From positions 1 to 12,836 of the forward strand of contig CALZJY010000025.1 of the NCBI GenBank assembly GCA_945787925.1: DNA of 12,836 nucleotides, read 5' to 3'. This document shows positions 1-5,984 of the stretch, piece by piece (position 1 is the stretch's first letter; each line of letters opens with the position of its first letter). A program made the position numbers and the translations under genes. The stretch comes from an uncultured Anaerosporobacter sp. (lineage in GTDB: Bacteria; Bacillota; Clostridia; Lachnospirales; Lachnospiraceae). The notes under the pieces are model-generated. The model did no database searches, had not been told where the DNA came from, and saw only the letters and a list, made by a program, of their open reading frames with translations.

Positions 1-161
1 TTATTTCCCGTTTTTTTCTTGTTGTATTTTAGCACAATGGATGAGATGTATTCTGCAGCTAAATCAGACTGTTTGTCTGTAATGGCAACGGTACTTGCAC
101 ATCCTGTCAAGCTAATTGCCACCGTAGCAATCAACAGTACTGATAATACCTTTTTTCTCAT
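1..161 (-). CDS. Lipoprotein, N-terminal part (runs off left edge)
   Basis: This is the first 53 codons of a secreted lipoprotein that stays open to the window edge; the TAA that seems to sit at position 1 is out of frame. The N-terminus MRKK is followed by a hydrophobic stretch (residues 5-17) and a lipobox SLTGC, so Cys21 should be lipidated after signal peptidase II cleavage, leaving the protein anchored to the outer face of the membrane. The mature part begins with a polar, mostly helical stretch (SDLAAEYISS) and a Lys-rich segment. The start is fixed by an AGGGGG ribosome binding site (169-174) seven bases upstream of ATG, and by a good promoter. The gene lies just beyond the terminator of the two-component operon and reads in the same direction. 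No family can be assigned from 53 residues, and a function linked to the kinase would be inference. Confidence 0.8.
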   Translation of the reverse strand, partial: MRKKVLSVLLIATVAISLTGCASTVAITDKQSDLAAEYISSIVLKYNKKKTGN

Positions 162-196
162 TTGTAATCCCCCTGTTAATTTATCATTTCTTTATA

Positions 197-225
197 ATAT
201 TAGCACTTATTTCATATTTCGGCAA
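197..225 (-). promoter_or_regulatory. Sigma-A promoter of the left-edge lipoprotein gene
   Basis: On the minus strand there is a -35 box TTGCCG (220-225), a 17-base spacer and a -10 box TAATAT (197-202), about 36 bases upstream of the lipoprotein ATG. It lies between the terminator of the kinase gene and the lipoprotein start, so the lipoprotein is probably transcribed separately from the two-component operon. Confidence 0.65.
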
Positions 226-252
226 TTCTAAATTATGGTTTCGTGTTCCTAT

Positions 253-290
253 AAAAATTAAAAGACTGAAACCACAGCCTTTTAATTTTT
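253..290 (-). terminator. Rho-independent terminator of the two-component operon
   Basis: A long inverted repeat pairs 253-264 with 279-290 (12 bp, AT-rich plus one G-C), followed by an A/C mismatch and a 3-bp CTG/CAG extension around a 6-base loop (269-274). On the minus strand the hairpin is followed by a run of T. The stop codon of the histidine kinase (282-284) lies inside the stem, so the terminator overlaps the end of the coding sequence. The symmetric A and T runs would let it work in both directions. Confidence 0.75.
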
Positions 291-1880
291 CGTATCAATA
301 TCGAACCAGAACTCTACTCCATTCTCACGATTGTACCCACCACAAGACTTGTTGTGGGCATTCATAATAGCTTTTACGATCGATAGTCCAATCCCATTTC
401 CACCATATTCTCTTGTTCTAGCTTTATCCACCTTATAGAATTTCGTCCAAATATGTGGAAGAGCTTGCTCTGGGATTGGATTGCCCGTATTAAATACACT
501 GACTCTTGCTTCCTCTCCTCTTCGTTCTATCCGAATCTCGATTTGGTTTGGCTCTTTGACATGGTTAAATGCATTACTAATATAATTCGTAATGACTTCT
601 TCAATCATATACTCATCCGCCCAAACATAAAGAGGCGGCTGCTCTTCAAATTGAATGGTGACCCCACGCTCCTCTGCAAGGATTGCATACGAATTCACTA
701 CCGACCGTACTACCTCTACAATATCAAAGTGATCGAACTCGATCATATTGTTGCTAGACTCAATCTGATTCAACGTAAGCAGCTTCTTTACCATGGTATT
801 CATCTTATTGGCTTCATCAATAATAACCTCACAGTAGAACTCCCTGCTTTCTTGATCCTCGGAGATATTATCCTTTAACCCTTCGGCATACCCTTGAATC
901 AAGGCAATCGGAGTCTTCAGTTCATGCGTAACATTGGATAAGAATTCTTTTCTCATCTCATCAATCTCGATCTTATTTTTAATATCCCTTTGTAGCTCGT
1001 TATTAGCCCGTTTTAAGTCAGAAATCGTAACCTCTAACTGATTCGAAAGTACATTGATACTATTTCCTAACGCTCCTATTTCATCTTTAGAAGTATCCTC
1101 ATATTTTACCGAGAAATCTAGCATGCTCATTCGATGTGCGATATTGGATAATTCATAAATAGGCCTTGTAAACTTACGGGACACGAAATACATCACAATA
1201 CTTCCCACTAGGATAATGAAGAATCCTACATAGCCCAAAAACTGATTGGAGATTCTAGCACTCTCACGGACTCCTTCAAAATTCGTGCGGATATAGATAA
1301 AATTATTTCCTTTTAGATTCCCCATAAGATCGATATAATACGTCTGATTTGCCATATCGAACACTTTGGCAATCGTATACGTATCTGTATCCTTTAATCG
1401 CTCAAAACGCTTCTCTGGCTTATCTCCCTTCTTAGGATCATCCATTTTTCCTTCTTTCATATGAACATTCCACTGAGGATCGCTAACATAAGAAAAGAAT
1501 CTTAATGCACTCATAATAACACGATTTGCCTGGGCAGTATTATAATTTGGCCAATAGAGGCTTGGCCCTAGGTTTGGCAAGCTATAATTTAGTATATAAA
1601 TAGAGACTCCGTTATTCGCCTCAAGCTGTCCCATCTCTGTATTAAACTTTTCCTCAGCTTCTTTGCTGTTACAATAATAACGGTCATAGTCTTCATTATA
1701 GGTTTGGTATTTGTCTAACAGTTCCTCCACCTGCTCCTCTACTTCTCCACTATTCTTTACCTTATAGTTTCTGTAGTATTCCTCCAAAAACCATTTGTTC
1801 ACGCCCCAGCAGATTAAAATAGAGGACAGCAACAACACCGTAGTAATACCAATCATTTTAAATTTGATGGAATGTCTCAC
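282..1880 (-). CDS. Sensor histidine kinase, two-component system
   Basis: This 532-residue membrane kinase has the complete class I layout. TM1 is at about residues 9-26. An extracytoplasmic sensor region of about 185 residues follows, then TM2 (214-234) and a HAMP linker (235-287). A dimerisation/phosphoacceptor helix carries the H-box SNVTHELKTP (His319). The HATPase domain has an N-box with Asn432 and Asn436, a G1-type box FNTGNPI (463-469), and the glycine-rich YGGNGIGLSI (492-501). The C-terminal NGVEFWFDI resembles the VanS-like group. The start is GTG: a perfect AGGAGG (1889-1894) sits 8 bases upstream and overlaps the TAG stop of the regulator gene, so the two are probably translationally coupled. 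The sensor domain matches no ligand-binding family I can name, so the stimulus is unknown. Confidence 0.95.
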   Translation of the reverse strand: MRHSIKFKMIGITTVLLLSSILICWGVNKWFLEEYYRNYKVKNSGEVEEQVEELLDKYQTYNEDYDRYYCNSKEAEEKFNTEMGQLEANNGVSIYILNYSLPNLGPSLYWPNYNTAQANRVIMSALRFFSYVSDPQWNVHMKEGKMDDPKKGDKPEKRFERLKDTDTYTIAKVFDMANQTYYIDLMGNLKGNNFIYIRTNFEGVRESARISNQFLGYVGFFIILVGSIVMYFVSRKFTRPIYELSNIAHRMSMLDFSVKYEDTSKDEIGALGNSINVLSNQLEVTISDLKRANNELQRDIKNKIEIDEMRKEFLSNVTHELKTPIALIQGYAEGLKDNISEDQESREFYCEVIIDEANKMNTMVKKLLTLNQIESSNNMIEFDHFDIVEVVRSVVNSYAILAEERGVTIQFEEQPPLYVWADEYMIEEVITNYISNAFNHVKEPNQIEIRIERRGEEARVSVFNTGNPIPEQALPHIWTKFYKVDKARTREYGGNGIGLSIVKAIMNAHNKSCGGYNRENGVEFWFDIDTKN

Positions 1881-1892
1881 TGCTGCCGCCTC

Positions 1893-2561
1893 CTATTCCG
1901 TCACTTCAAACTTATAACCCATTCCCCAGATCGTCTTAATATATTGACCTTTATCACCCATCTTGCTACGAAGCTTCTTTACATGTGTATCAATCGTACG
2001 GGCATCTCCATAATAATCATAATTCCATACATTGTTTAGGATACGTTCCCGCGACAGCGCCACACCTTTATTCACAATGAAGTAAGTAAGTAGCTCAAAC
2101 TCCTTAAAACTTAAATCAATGGACCTTCCGTCGATTTTCACTATATGAGCAGCCTTATCTAACACAATGCCGCCAATTTCAATTATCTCATCCTCTTTTT
2201 CTGCACTACGTCTCAATACGGCTTCTACACGTGCCACCAAGATCCTCGGACTAAATGGTTTTGAAATGTATTCATCAATCCCATATTCAAATCCCATCAA
2301 TTCGTCTCGCTCATCACTCTTTGCTGTAAGCATGATAATCGGCACCTTGGAATACTGTCTGATTTCCCTACAAACCTGATAGCCATCCATTTTCGGCATC
2401 ATGACGTCTAAAATGATTAAATCGATATTTTTTTGAGTAAAGAAAATATCAACCGCCTGTTCGCCATCTTCTGCTTCTACCACTTCATAGTTGCTTCGAA
2501 CTAAAAAATCCTTTACAAGCTTTCTCATTCTGCTTTCGTCATCTACAACAAGTATTTTCAT
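1893..2561 (-). CDS. OmpR/PhoB-family response regulator
   Basis: This 222-residue protein is a receiver domain (about 1-118) joined to a winged-helix DNA-binding domain (about 125-220). The receiver has the acidic pair Asp7-Asp8, phosphoacceptor Asp52 in LILDVMMPKMDG, Thr79 in MLTA and Lys101 in SKPFSP. The effector domain shows the usual LSFKEFELL, the Arg-rich recognition helix near DARTIDTHVKKLR and the terminal wing GMGYKFE. It should be phosphorylated by the kinase encoded 12 bases downstream and act as a transcription factor. The ribosome binding site is weak (GGTGA, 6 bases from ATG). There is no obvious terminator between this gene and the membrane-protein gene upstream. A possible extended -10 box (TGC TATGTT on the minus strand, 2611-2619) lacks a recognisable -35 box, so it may also be read through from upstream. 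Confidence 0.95.
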   Translation of the reverse strand: MKILVVDDESRMRKLVKDFLVRSNYEVVEAEDGEQAVDIFFTQKNIDLIILDVMMPKMDGYQVCREIRQYSKVPIIMLTAKSDERDELMGFEYGIDEYISKPFSPRILVARVEAVLRRSAEKEDEIIEIGGIVLDKAAHIVKIDGRSIDLSFKEFELLTYFIVNKGVALSRERILNNVWNYDYYGDARTIDTHVKKLRSKMGDKGQYIKTIWGMGYKFEVTE

Positions 2562-2655
2562 TCTTAATCACCAAATCCTTTCAACCACACGGTTCCTCTC
2601 ATATACCTCTAACATAGCATCATATTATGACCATTGTGTGAAAATCTGTATTGAA

Positions 2656-3207
2656 TTATTTCATTCTTGCTTCTTTCTCTTGCAGAGCTGCTTCTCGTTC
2701 TTCTAACTGCTGCTCTTTTTGCTGCAGTTGTTCCTTCCATGCTGCATACTCATCTTGAACCTTCGTCTTTGCTGCCTGTTGATTGTTTTTCGGTCCATAG
2801 TACGTAATCGCAAACATCGCTGCAATAATGGCTATCAATGCAACGTTAAGGTAGCTACTTCTCATACGCTTATTTGCTAATGCTTCATATTCCTTCTTAT
2901 AATCTTTCTTTGGCTTCTCCACCACATGTCTCGCCTGCTTCTTAAGCTTGATTGGCGCAACTACTTCCTCCGGAAGAAGCTGTTTCGCGATAATGATTCT
3001 ACGAAGGTTTTCCATAAATGTATATCCAATGATTGTTTCAAACATATCTTTTTCTACTAGACTTTGATATACCTTCACTATTGATTTTGGATTTTTAAAA
3101 TCAGACTTTGCTCGAATATACGCAATGGATTCCTGCTCCTTCTTCGCTTTCTCGTATTCTTCCCTCGTTGCAAATTCAAACCCTTGCACGATCCATTCTT
3201 TTGTCAT
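2656..3207 (-). CDS. Single-pass membrane protein with C-terminal coiled coil, unknown function
   Basis: I do not recognise this 183-residue protein. A soluble N-terminal region (about 1-115) is rich in charged helices (EEYEKAKKEQE) and has a more conserved-looking core (VYQSLVEKDMFETIIGYTFMENLRR, about 46-70, a pattern of Phe, Thr and Gly that reads like a small structured domain). A basic segment KKQARHVVEKPKK precedes one transmembrane helix at about 119-136. The last 40 residues are Gln/Glu/Lys-rich with heptad spacing, consistent with a coiled coil. By the positive-inside rule the N-terminal part should be cytoplasmic and the coiled coil outside. Its ATG follows the TAG of the oxidoreductase with no intervening base, and an AGGAGG (3215-3220) lies inside the last oxidoreductase codons. 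Translation of the two genes is therefore almost certainly coupled. Confidence 0.8.
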   Translation of the reverse strand: MTKEWIVQGFEFATREEYEKAKKEQESIAYIRAKSDFKNPKSIVKVYQSLVEKDMFETIIGYTFMENLRRIIIAKQLLPEEVVAPIKLKKQARHVVEKPKKDYKKEYEALANKRMRSSYLNVALIAIIAAMFAITYYGPKNNQQAAKTKVQDEYAAWKEQLQQKEQQLEEREAALQEKEARMK

Positions 3208-4191
3208 CTATTTTCCTCCTGGGTATACTAATCCCCATTTTTTTCTTATCGTATCTAAAATGCCCATAATCATTTCTGCATCTTTCATCGGATGAATGCT
3301 CCTCTCTAATTCCCCTTGTAGGATACATGCATTTACTTCACGAATCTCATACTCATATCCATTCGCATCAAATGCCAATTCTACCTTCTCTACTAACGCA
3401 CCTGTCTGATCATAACGTGTTGCCTTGGTTGCTCCATAGAAATCCTCTACAACGATTTTCCCTTTCGTCCCAGTGATCACCGCATCTGTACCGATTTCTC
3501 CGCAAATAGAAGAATGCAACGTTACGACTGGTCCATCCTCATATTCAAATTGTAATGCATTTACTTTATCGACACCAGTTTCTGAAAACTTAGCGACTGC
3601 ATGAATTTCATTTGGCATCTTCCCTAATACTTCTAACGCATACGTAATTGGGTAAAGTCCAACATCAAGTAATGCTCCACCACCTAATGCCTTATTATAT
3701 AATCTGGATTCTTTTGTCTCTTCTGCAATAAACCCAAATTTCGCATCCATAAACTCTATCGTTCCTATCACATCCTGTTCCAACCACTGTTTTACATGAT
3801 TCGTGATTGGAAGGAACTTGGTCCACATTGCTTCCATCAAAAATACGTTTGCATCTTTTGCAAGTTCCGCTAACATTTTTGTATCTTCTTGATTTAACGT
3901 CATTGGCTTTTCACATAATACATGCTTTCTATGCGCAATACATAAGGAAGCATTTGCAAAATGCTCACTATGCGGTGTTGCAATATATACTGCATCGATC
4001 CTTGGATCGTGAACTAACTCTTCATAAGAACCATAGGAAGTTGTAATTCCATACTCCTTTGCAAACTGATTGGCTCTTTCCTGTGTTCTAGATGCCACTG
4101 CAATGAGTTGGGCATCCTCTACCACTTTCATCGCCTCTACAAATGCCTTAGAGATATATCCCGTTCCAATAATTCCCCATCTAATTTTCAC
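3208..4191 (-). CDS. Gfo/Idh/MocA-family NAD(P)-dependent oxidoreductase
   Basis: This is a 327-residue dehydrogenase of the glucose-fructose oxidoreductase / inositol dehydrogenase / MocA family. The N-terminal Rossmann domain starts with WGIIGTGYISKAF (5-17), and the NAD(P)-selecting loop follows VASRTQ. The family catalytic motif is present as CEKPMTLN (Lys95). The C-terminal alpha/beta domain contains GGALLDVGLYP (171-181), a form common in the subgroup related to dimeric dihydrodiol dehydrogenases, with Asp176 and Tyr180 at the positions that usually contact substrate. Members act on sugars, polyols or related alcohols; the substrate cannot be read from sequence. The start is GTG, with GGGAGGA (4202-4208) about 10 bases upstream. 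It heads a minus-strand operon that includes at least the coiled-coil membrane protein. Confidence 0.92.
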   Translation of the reverse strand: MKIRWGIIGTGYISKAFVEAMKVVEDAQLIAVASRTQERANQFAKEYGITTSYGSYEELVHDPRIDAVYIATPHSEHFANASLCIAHRKHVLCEKPMTLNQEDTKMLAELAKDANVFLMEAMWTKFLPITNHVKQWLEQDVIGTIEFMDAKFGFIAEETKESRLYNKALGGGALLDVGLYPITYALEVLGKMPNEIHAVAKFSETGVDKVNALQFEYEDGPVVTLHSSICGEIGTDAVITGTKGKIVVEDFYGATKATRYDQTGALVEKVELAFDANGYEYEIREVNACILQGELERSIHPMKDAEMIMGILDTIRKKWGLVYPGGK

Positions 4192-4224
4192 TGCTTTGTT
4201 GTCCTCCCGTTTGTTTCTTTCTCT

Positions 4225-4253
4225 ATTCTAGCTTTTTTGATATAAAAATGCAA
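4225..4253 (-). promoter_or_regulatory. Sigma-A promoter of the oxidoreductase operon
   Basis: On the minus strand there is a -35 TTGCAT (4248-4253), a 17-base spacer and a -10 TAGAAT (4225-4230), about 33 bases upstream of the GTG start of the oxidoreductase gene. Spacing is ideal and both boxes are near consensus. Confidence 0.7.
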
Positions 4254-4330
4254 TTTTTTCTCTCTTCCCATGGAATTTATGTAGAAACCACAGCTTTAAA
4301 ATAGAAGATTCTAATTGTTTTTCACTAAAC

Positions 4331-4379
4331 AAATAGGCAAGCACACCTACTTAAAACTAGTACTGTTGCTTGCCTATTT
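4331..4379 (-). terminator. Hairpin terminator after the two small genes
   Basis: A perfect 13-bp inverted repeat pairs 4331-4343 with 4367-4379 (AAATAGGCAAGCA and its complement). The 23-base loop is closed by further ACA/TGT pairing. It starts 5 bases past the TAA of the 54-codon gene on the minus strand. The following T-run is short and interrupted (TTTGTTTAG), so termination may be incomplete. Confidence 0.6.
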
Positions 4380-4384
4380 ACCTA

Positions 4385-4549
4385 TTATTTATTATTCTGA
4401 CTGAAATTATGACTAGAAGAAGATCTCATAGAGTCTCCGCTCGTATAATTGGTTGCTCTATCTTTTGAATATTCATGATTATTAATTACGGAATTTCCAT
4501 TTCCTTTTCCAGCTTTTTTATCTGTTATATTTGAATTGGAATTTTTCAT
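4385..4549 (-). CDS. Small Asn/Ser-rich peptide, 54 residues, unknown function
   Basis: This short gene encodes 54 residues beginning MKNSNSNITDKKAGKG and ending SSSSHNFSQNNK. About half the residues are Asn, Ser or Lys. There is no hydrophobic segment, no Cys and no signal peptide, so the product should be a soluble, mostly disordered peptide. A strong ribosome binding site AAAGGAG stands a few bases before ATG, and the frame closes with two stops in tandem (TAA TAG). The gene starts 17 bases after the HMA-like gene and is followed at once by a hairpin terminator, so the two form a compact operon. Low-complexity Asn-rich peptides of this size occur among small spore proteins of Firmicutes, but I see no motif that proves it. 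Confidence that it is translated comes from the ribosome binding site and operon position. Confidence 0.65.
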   Translation of the reverse strand: MKNSNSNITDKKAGKGNGNSVINNHEYSKDRATNYTSGDSMRSSSSHNFSQNNK

Positions 4550-4566
4550 TGTTTCAATCTCCTTTA

Positions 4567-4770
4567 TTAATCAATTTTACAGCCAACATTTTCGATACAT
4601 GATTTAATGACAGACTCATTGGTTTGTTCATTATATCCCACTTCAACAGAGCTTCTAGCAGCATCAACATTAACCATAGAGATTCCATCTATTTTGTTTA
4701 ATGCATTTCTAAGCTGTGTCTTTACATTTGCATTTTGTATTCCGCTTACATTGTAGTGTACTTTGTTCAT
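4567..4770 (-). CDS. HMA-like small protein lacking the CxxC metal-binding motif
   Basis: This 67-residue protein fits the beta-alpha-beta-beta-alpha-beta pattern of heavy-metal-associated (CopZ-type) domains. Strand 1 is VHYNVSGI, helix 1 is VKTQLRNALNKIDGI, strands 2 and 3 are SMVNVDAARSSVEVGY, and helix 2 is ESVIKSCIENVGC. Family members normally carry GMxCxxC in the first loop to bind Cu(I) or similar ions. Here the loop reads GIQNANV (10-16), so both metal ligands are absent. Two cysteines remain elsewhere (Cys58 and Cys64), the latter at the usual Gly-Tyr position near the end. Soft-metal chaperone activity is therefore unlikely; a structural or protein-binding role is inference. AAAGGAG (4777-4783) is 6 bases before ATG. 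No copper ATPase or copper regulator is nearby. Confidence 0.85.
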   Translation of the reverse strand: MNKVHYNVSGIQNANVKTQLRNALNKIDGISMVNVDAARSSVEVGYNEQTNESVIKSCIENVGCKID

Positions 4771-4817
4771 GTAGGTCTCCTTTCAAACTGTGTAAATAAT
4801 ATCAACTACAATATCAT

Positions 4818-4847
4818 TAATATTTGATTTTAAAAGGAATGTCATAC
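4818..4847 (-). promoter_or_regulatory. Possible sporulation (sigma-G-like) promoter of the small-gene pair
   Basis: On the minus strand GTATG (4843-4847) is followed after 18 bases by AATATTA (4818-4824), about 48 bases before the HMA-like start codon. This fits the Bacillus sigma-G pattern (GHATR, 17-18 bases, CATNHTA) except for the first base of the -10 box. No good sigma-A promoter is visible in the same interval. In DNA this AT-rich such a match can arise by chance. Confidence 0.25.
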
Positions 4848-4899
4848 TAGGAAAAAGTAGTAATCTTGATTGCTTGGTGAGATATACGGTAATGTTTTT

Positions 4900-5050
4900 T
4901 ATAATCAATTACGTTGTAACAAACAAACGAGAAGAAACACACTTTGCGAGTTTCTCTCGTTATCGCGACAGTCGCCAAGGTCATGCAAGCAAGACTTTGG
5001 CTCGTTGTTCGCGTAAATCATAAAAACGCCCCATTTTTTCGGGGCGTTTT
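4900..5050 (+). ncRNA. Structured intergenic element, candidate small RNA or leader
   Basis: Between the small-gene pair and folD (4771-5127, 357 bases without a gene) lies a compact structured block. Hairpin 1 pairs 4926-4938 with 4950-4961 (12 bp, one bulged A, 11-base loop). Hairpin 2 pairs 4974-4982 with 4993-5001 (9 bp, one G-U, 10-base loop) and is enclosed by CGCGA/TCGCG (4964-4968 with 5009-5013). A strong terminator hairpin follows at 5023-5050. A TATAAT (4900-4905) lies just upstream, which would give a transcript of about 140 bases, but its -35 region is poor (GTGAGA at 17 bases, TTGGTG at 20). No convincing open reading frame is present. It could be a small RNA, a riboswitch-like leader of folD if transcription reads through, or a dispersed palindromic repeat. 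I do not recognise a known RNA family. Confidence 0.45.
5023..5050 (+). terminator. Strong GC-rich hairpin terminator upstream of folD
   Basis: AAAACGCCCC (5023-5032) pairs perfectly with GGGGCGTTTT (5041-5050) around an 8-base loop. Read on the plus strand it ends in TTTTAAATTT; read on the minus strand it ends in TTTTTATG. It can work in both directions. On the plus strand no protein gene lies before it, which is the main reason to suspect a non-coding transcript. Confidence 0.75.
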
Positions 5051-5060
5051 AAATTTATAC

Positions 5061-5089
5061 TTTAAAATTCGGAACCAATCGTATAGAAT
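5061..5089 (+). promoter_or_regulatory. Probable sigma-A promoter of folD
   Basis: TTTAAA (5061-5066), a 17-base spacer and TAGAAT (5084-5089) lie just after the upstream terminator and about 38 bases before the folD ATG. The -35 box is poor but the spacing is ideal. Its position past the terminator suggests that folD can be transcribed independently of the structured element. Confidence 0.45.
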
Positions 5090-5127
5090 AGATACATACT
5101 GGAATAATAAAGAAACGGAGTGATTGT

Positions 5128-5967
5128 ATGGCTAGACTAATTGATGGAAAGCAAATATCCACACAGATTAAAGAAGAATTAAAAGAAAAAGTTAGTGTAT
5201 TAAAGCAACAAGGAAAAGAAATCACGTTAGCAGTAATTCAGGTAGGAGCAGATCCTGCAAGTTCCGTATATGTAAGAAATAAGAAAAACGCCTGTGAATA
5301 TATCGGTATCCGCAGCTTAGCGTATGAATTAGAAGAGACAGTAACGGAAGAAGAGTTAGTAAGGCTTGTAGAAGAGTTAAATGATAGGGAAGACGTACAT
5401 GGAATCTTAGTACAGTTGCCATTGCCAAAACATATTAATGAAGATTTAATCATCAAGACTATTTCACCGAAGAAAGACGTTGATGGCTTCCATCCAATGA
5501 ACGTTGGAGCCCTTACAATTGGACAACCTAGTTTTGTTTCCTGTACGCCAGCAGGAGTTATTCAATTATTAAAACGTTCCGATATTTCCATCGAAGGAAA
5601 AGAATGTGTTGTAATTGGCAGAAGCAATATTGTTGGTAAGCCAATGGCAACGCTTTTATTACAAGAAAATGGAACCGTAACCATTTGCCATTCAAGAACA
5701 AAAAATTTAAAAGAAGTGACGAAGAGAGCAGATATTTTAGTGGTAGCAATCGGCAAGCCGAAATTCGTAACAAAAGAGTTCGTAAAAGAAGGTGCTGTAG
5801 TTATCGATGTTGGAATTCATAGAGATGAAAATAATAAATTATGTGGCGATGTAGATTATGAGGATGTCGTAGATCATGTAAGCGCAATTACACCAGTGCC
5901 AGGCGGTGTTGGACCGATGACAATCTCTATGCTTATGAATAACTGCGTGGAATCCATTAATTTATAA
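5128..5967 (+). CDS. folD: Bifunctional methylenetetrahydrofolate dehydrogenase / methenyltetrahydrofolate cyclohydrolase
   Basis: FolD is a cytosolic homodimeric enzyme. It interconverts 5,10-methylene-THF, 5,10-methenyl-THF and 10-formyl-THF using NADP(+) or NAD(+), and so feeds purine, formyl-Met and one-carbon metabolism. The 279-residue length is normal. Visible signatures are the catalytic YVRNK (Tyr48, Lys52), GILVQLPLP (92-100), KDVDGFHPMNVG (116-127, Asp118 at the folate-binding position), CTPAGV (139-144), the nucleotide-binding loop VIGRSNIVGKP (162-172) and the terminal TPVPGGVGPMT (255-265). GGAG (5117-5120) is 7 bases from ATG. The gene leads a two-gene operon with the unknown 206-residue protein 17 bases downstream. 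No residue expected for activity is missing. Confidence 0.97.
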   Translation: MARLIDGKQISTQIKEELKEKVSVLKQQGKEITLAVIQVGADPASSVYVRNKKNACEYIGIRSLAYELEETVTEEELVRLVEELNDREDVHGILVQLPLPKHINEDLIIKTISPKKDVDGFHPMNVGALTIGQPSFVSCTPAGVIQLLKRSDISIEGKECVVIGRSNIVGKPMATLLLQENGTVTICHSRTKNLKEVTKRADILVVAIGKPKFVTKEFVKEGAVVIDVGIHRDENNKLCGDVDYEDVVDHVSAITPVPGGVGPMTISMLMNNCVESINL

Positions 5968-5984
5968 GCTAAGAGGGAGAGCAT

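Noticed and set aside
453..878. 141-residue open frame on the plus strand
   Set aside because: It lies wholly antisense to the kinase and HATPase domains of the histidine kinase gene, has no ribosome binding site and shows no family motif; it is a shadow frame.
268..4293. Eleven-base repeat GAAACCACAGC at 268-278 and 4283-4293
   Set aside because: Exact 11-base matches are expected many times by chance in a window this size, and the second copy is not part of a hairpin.
4926..5050. ZTP (pfl) or THF riboswitch upstream of folD
   Set aside because: These families are known to control folD and folate genes, so I looked for their cores. The conserved CGYGACUGGC and CCRCC-type pseudoknot partners of the ZTP motif are absent (only a loose CGCGACAG resemblance), and the THF aptamer core is not seen.
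4983..5123. 46-codon open frame on the plus strand just before folD
   Set aside because: It runs through hairpin 2 and straight across the terminator stem, its only Shine-Dalgarno-like bases are too close to the ATG, and it ends inside the folD ribosome binding site.
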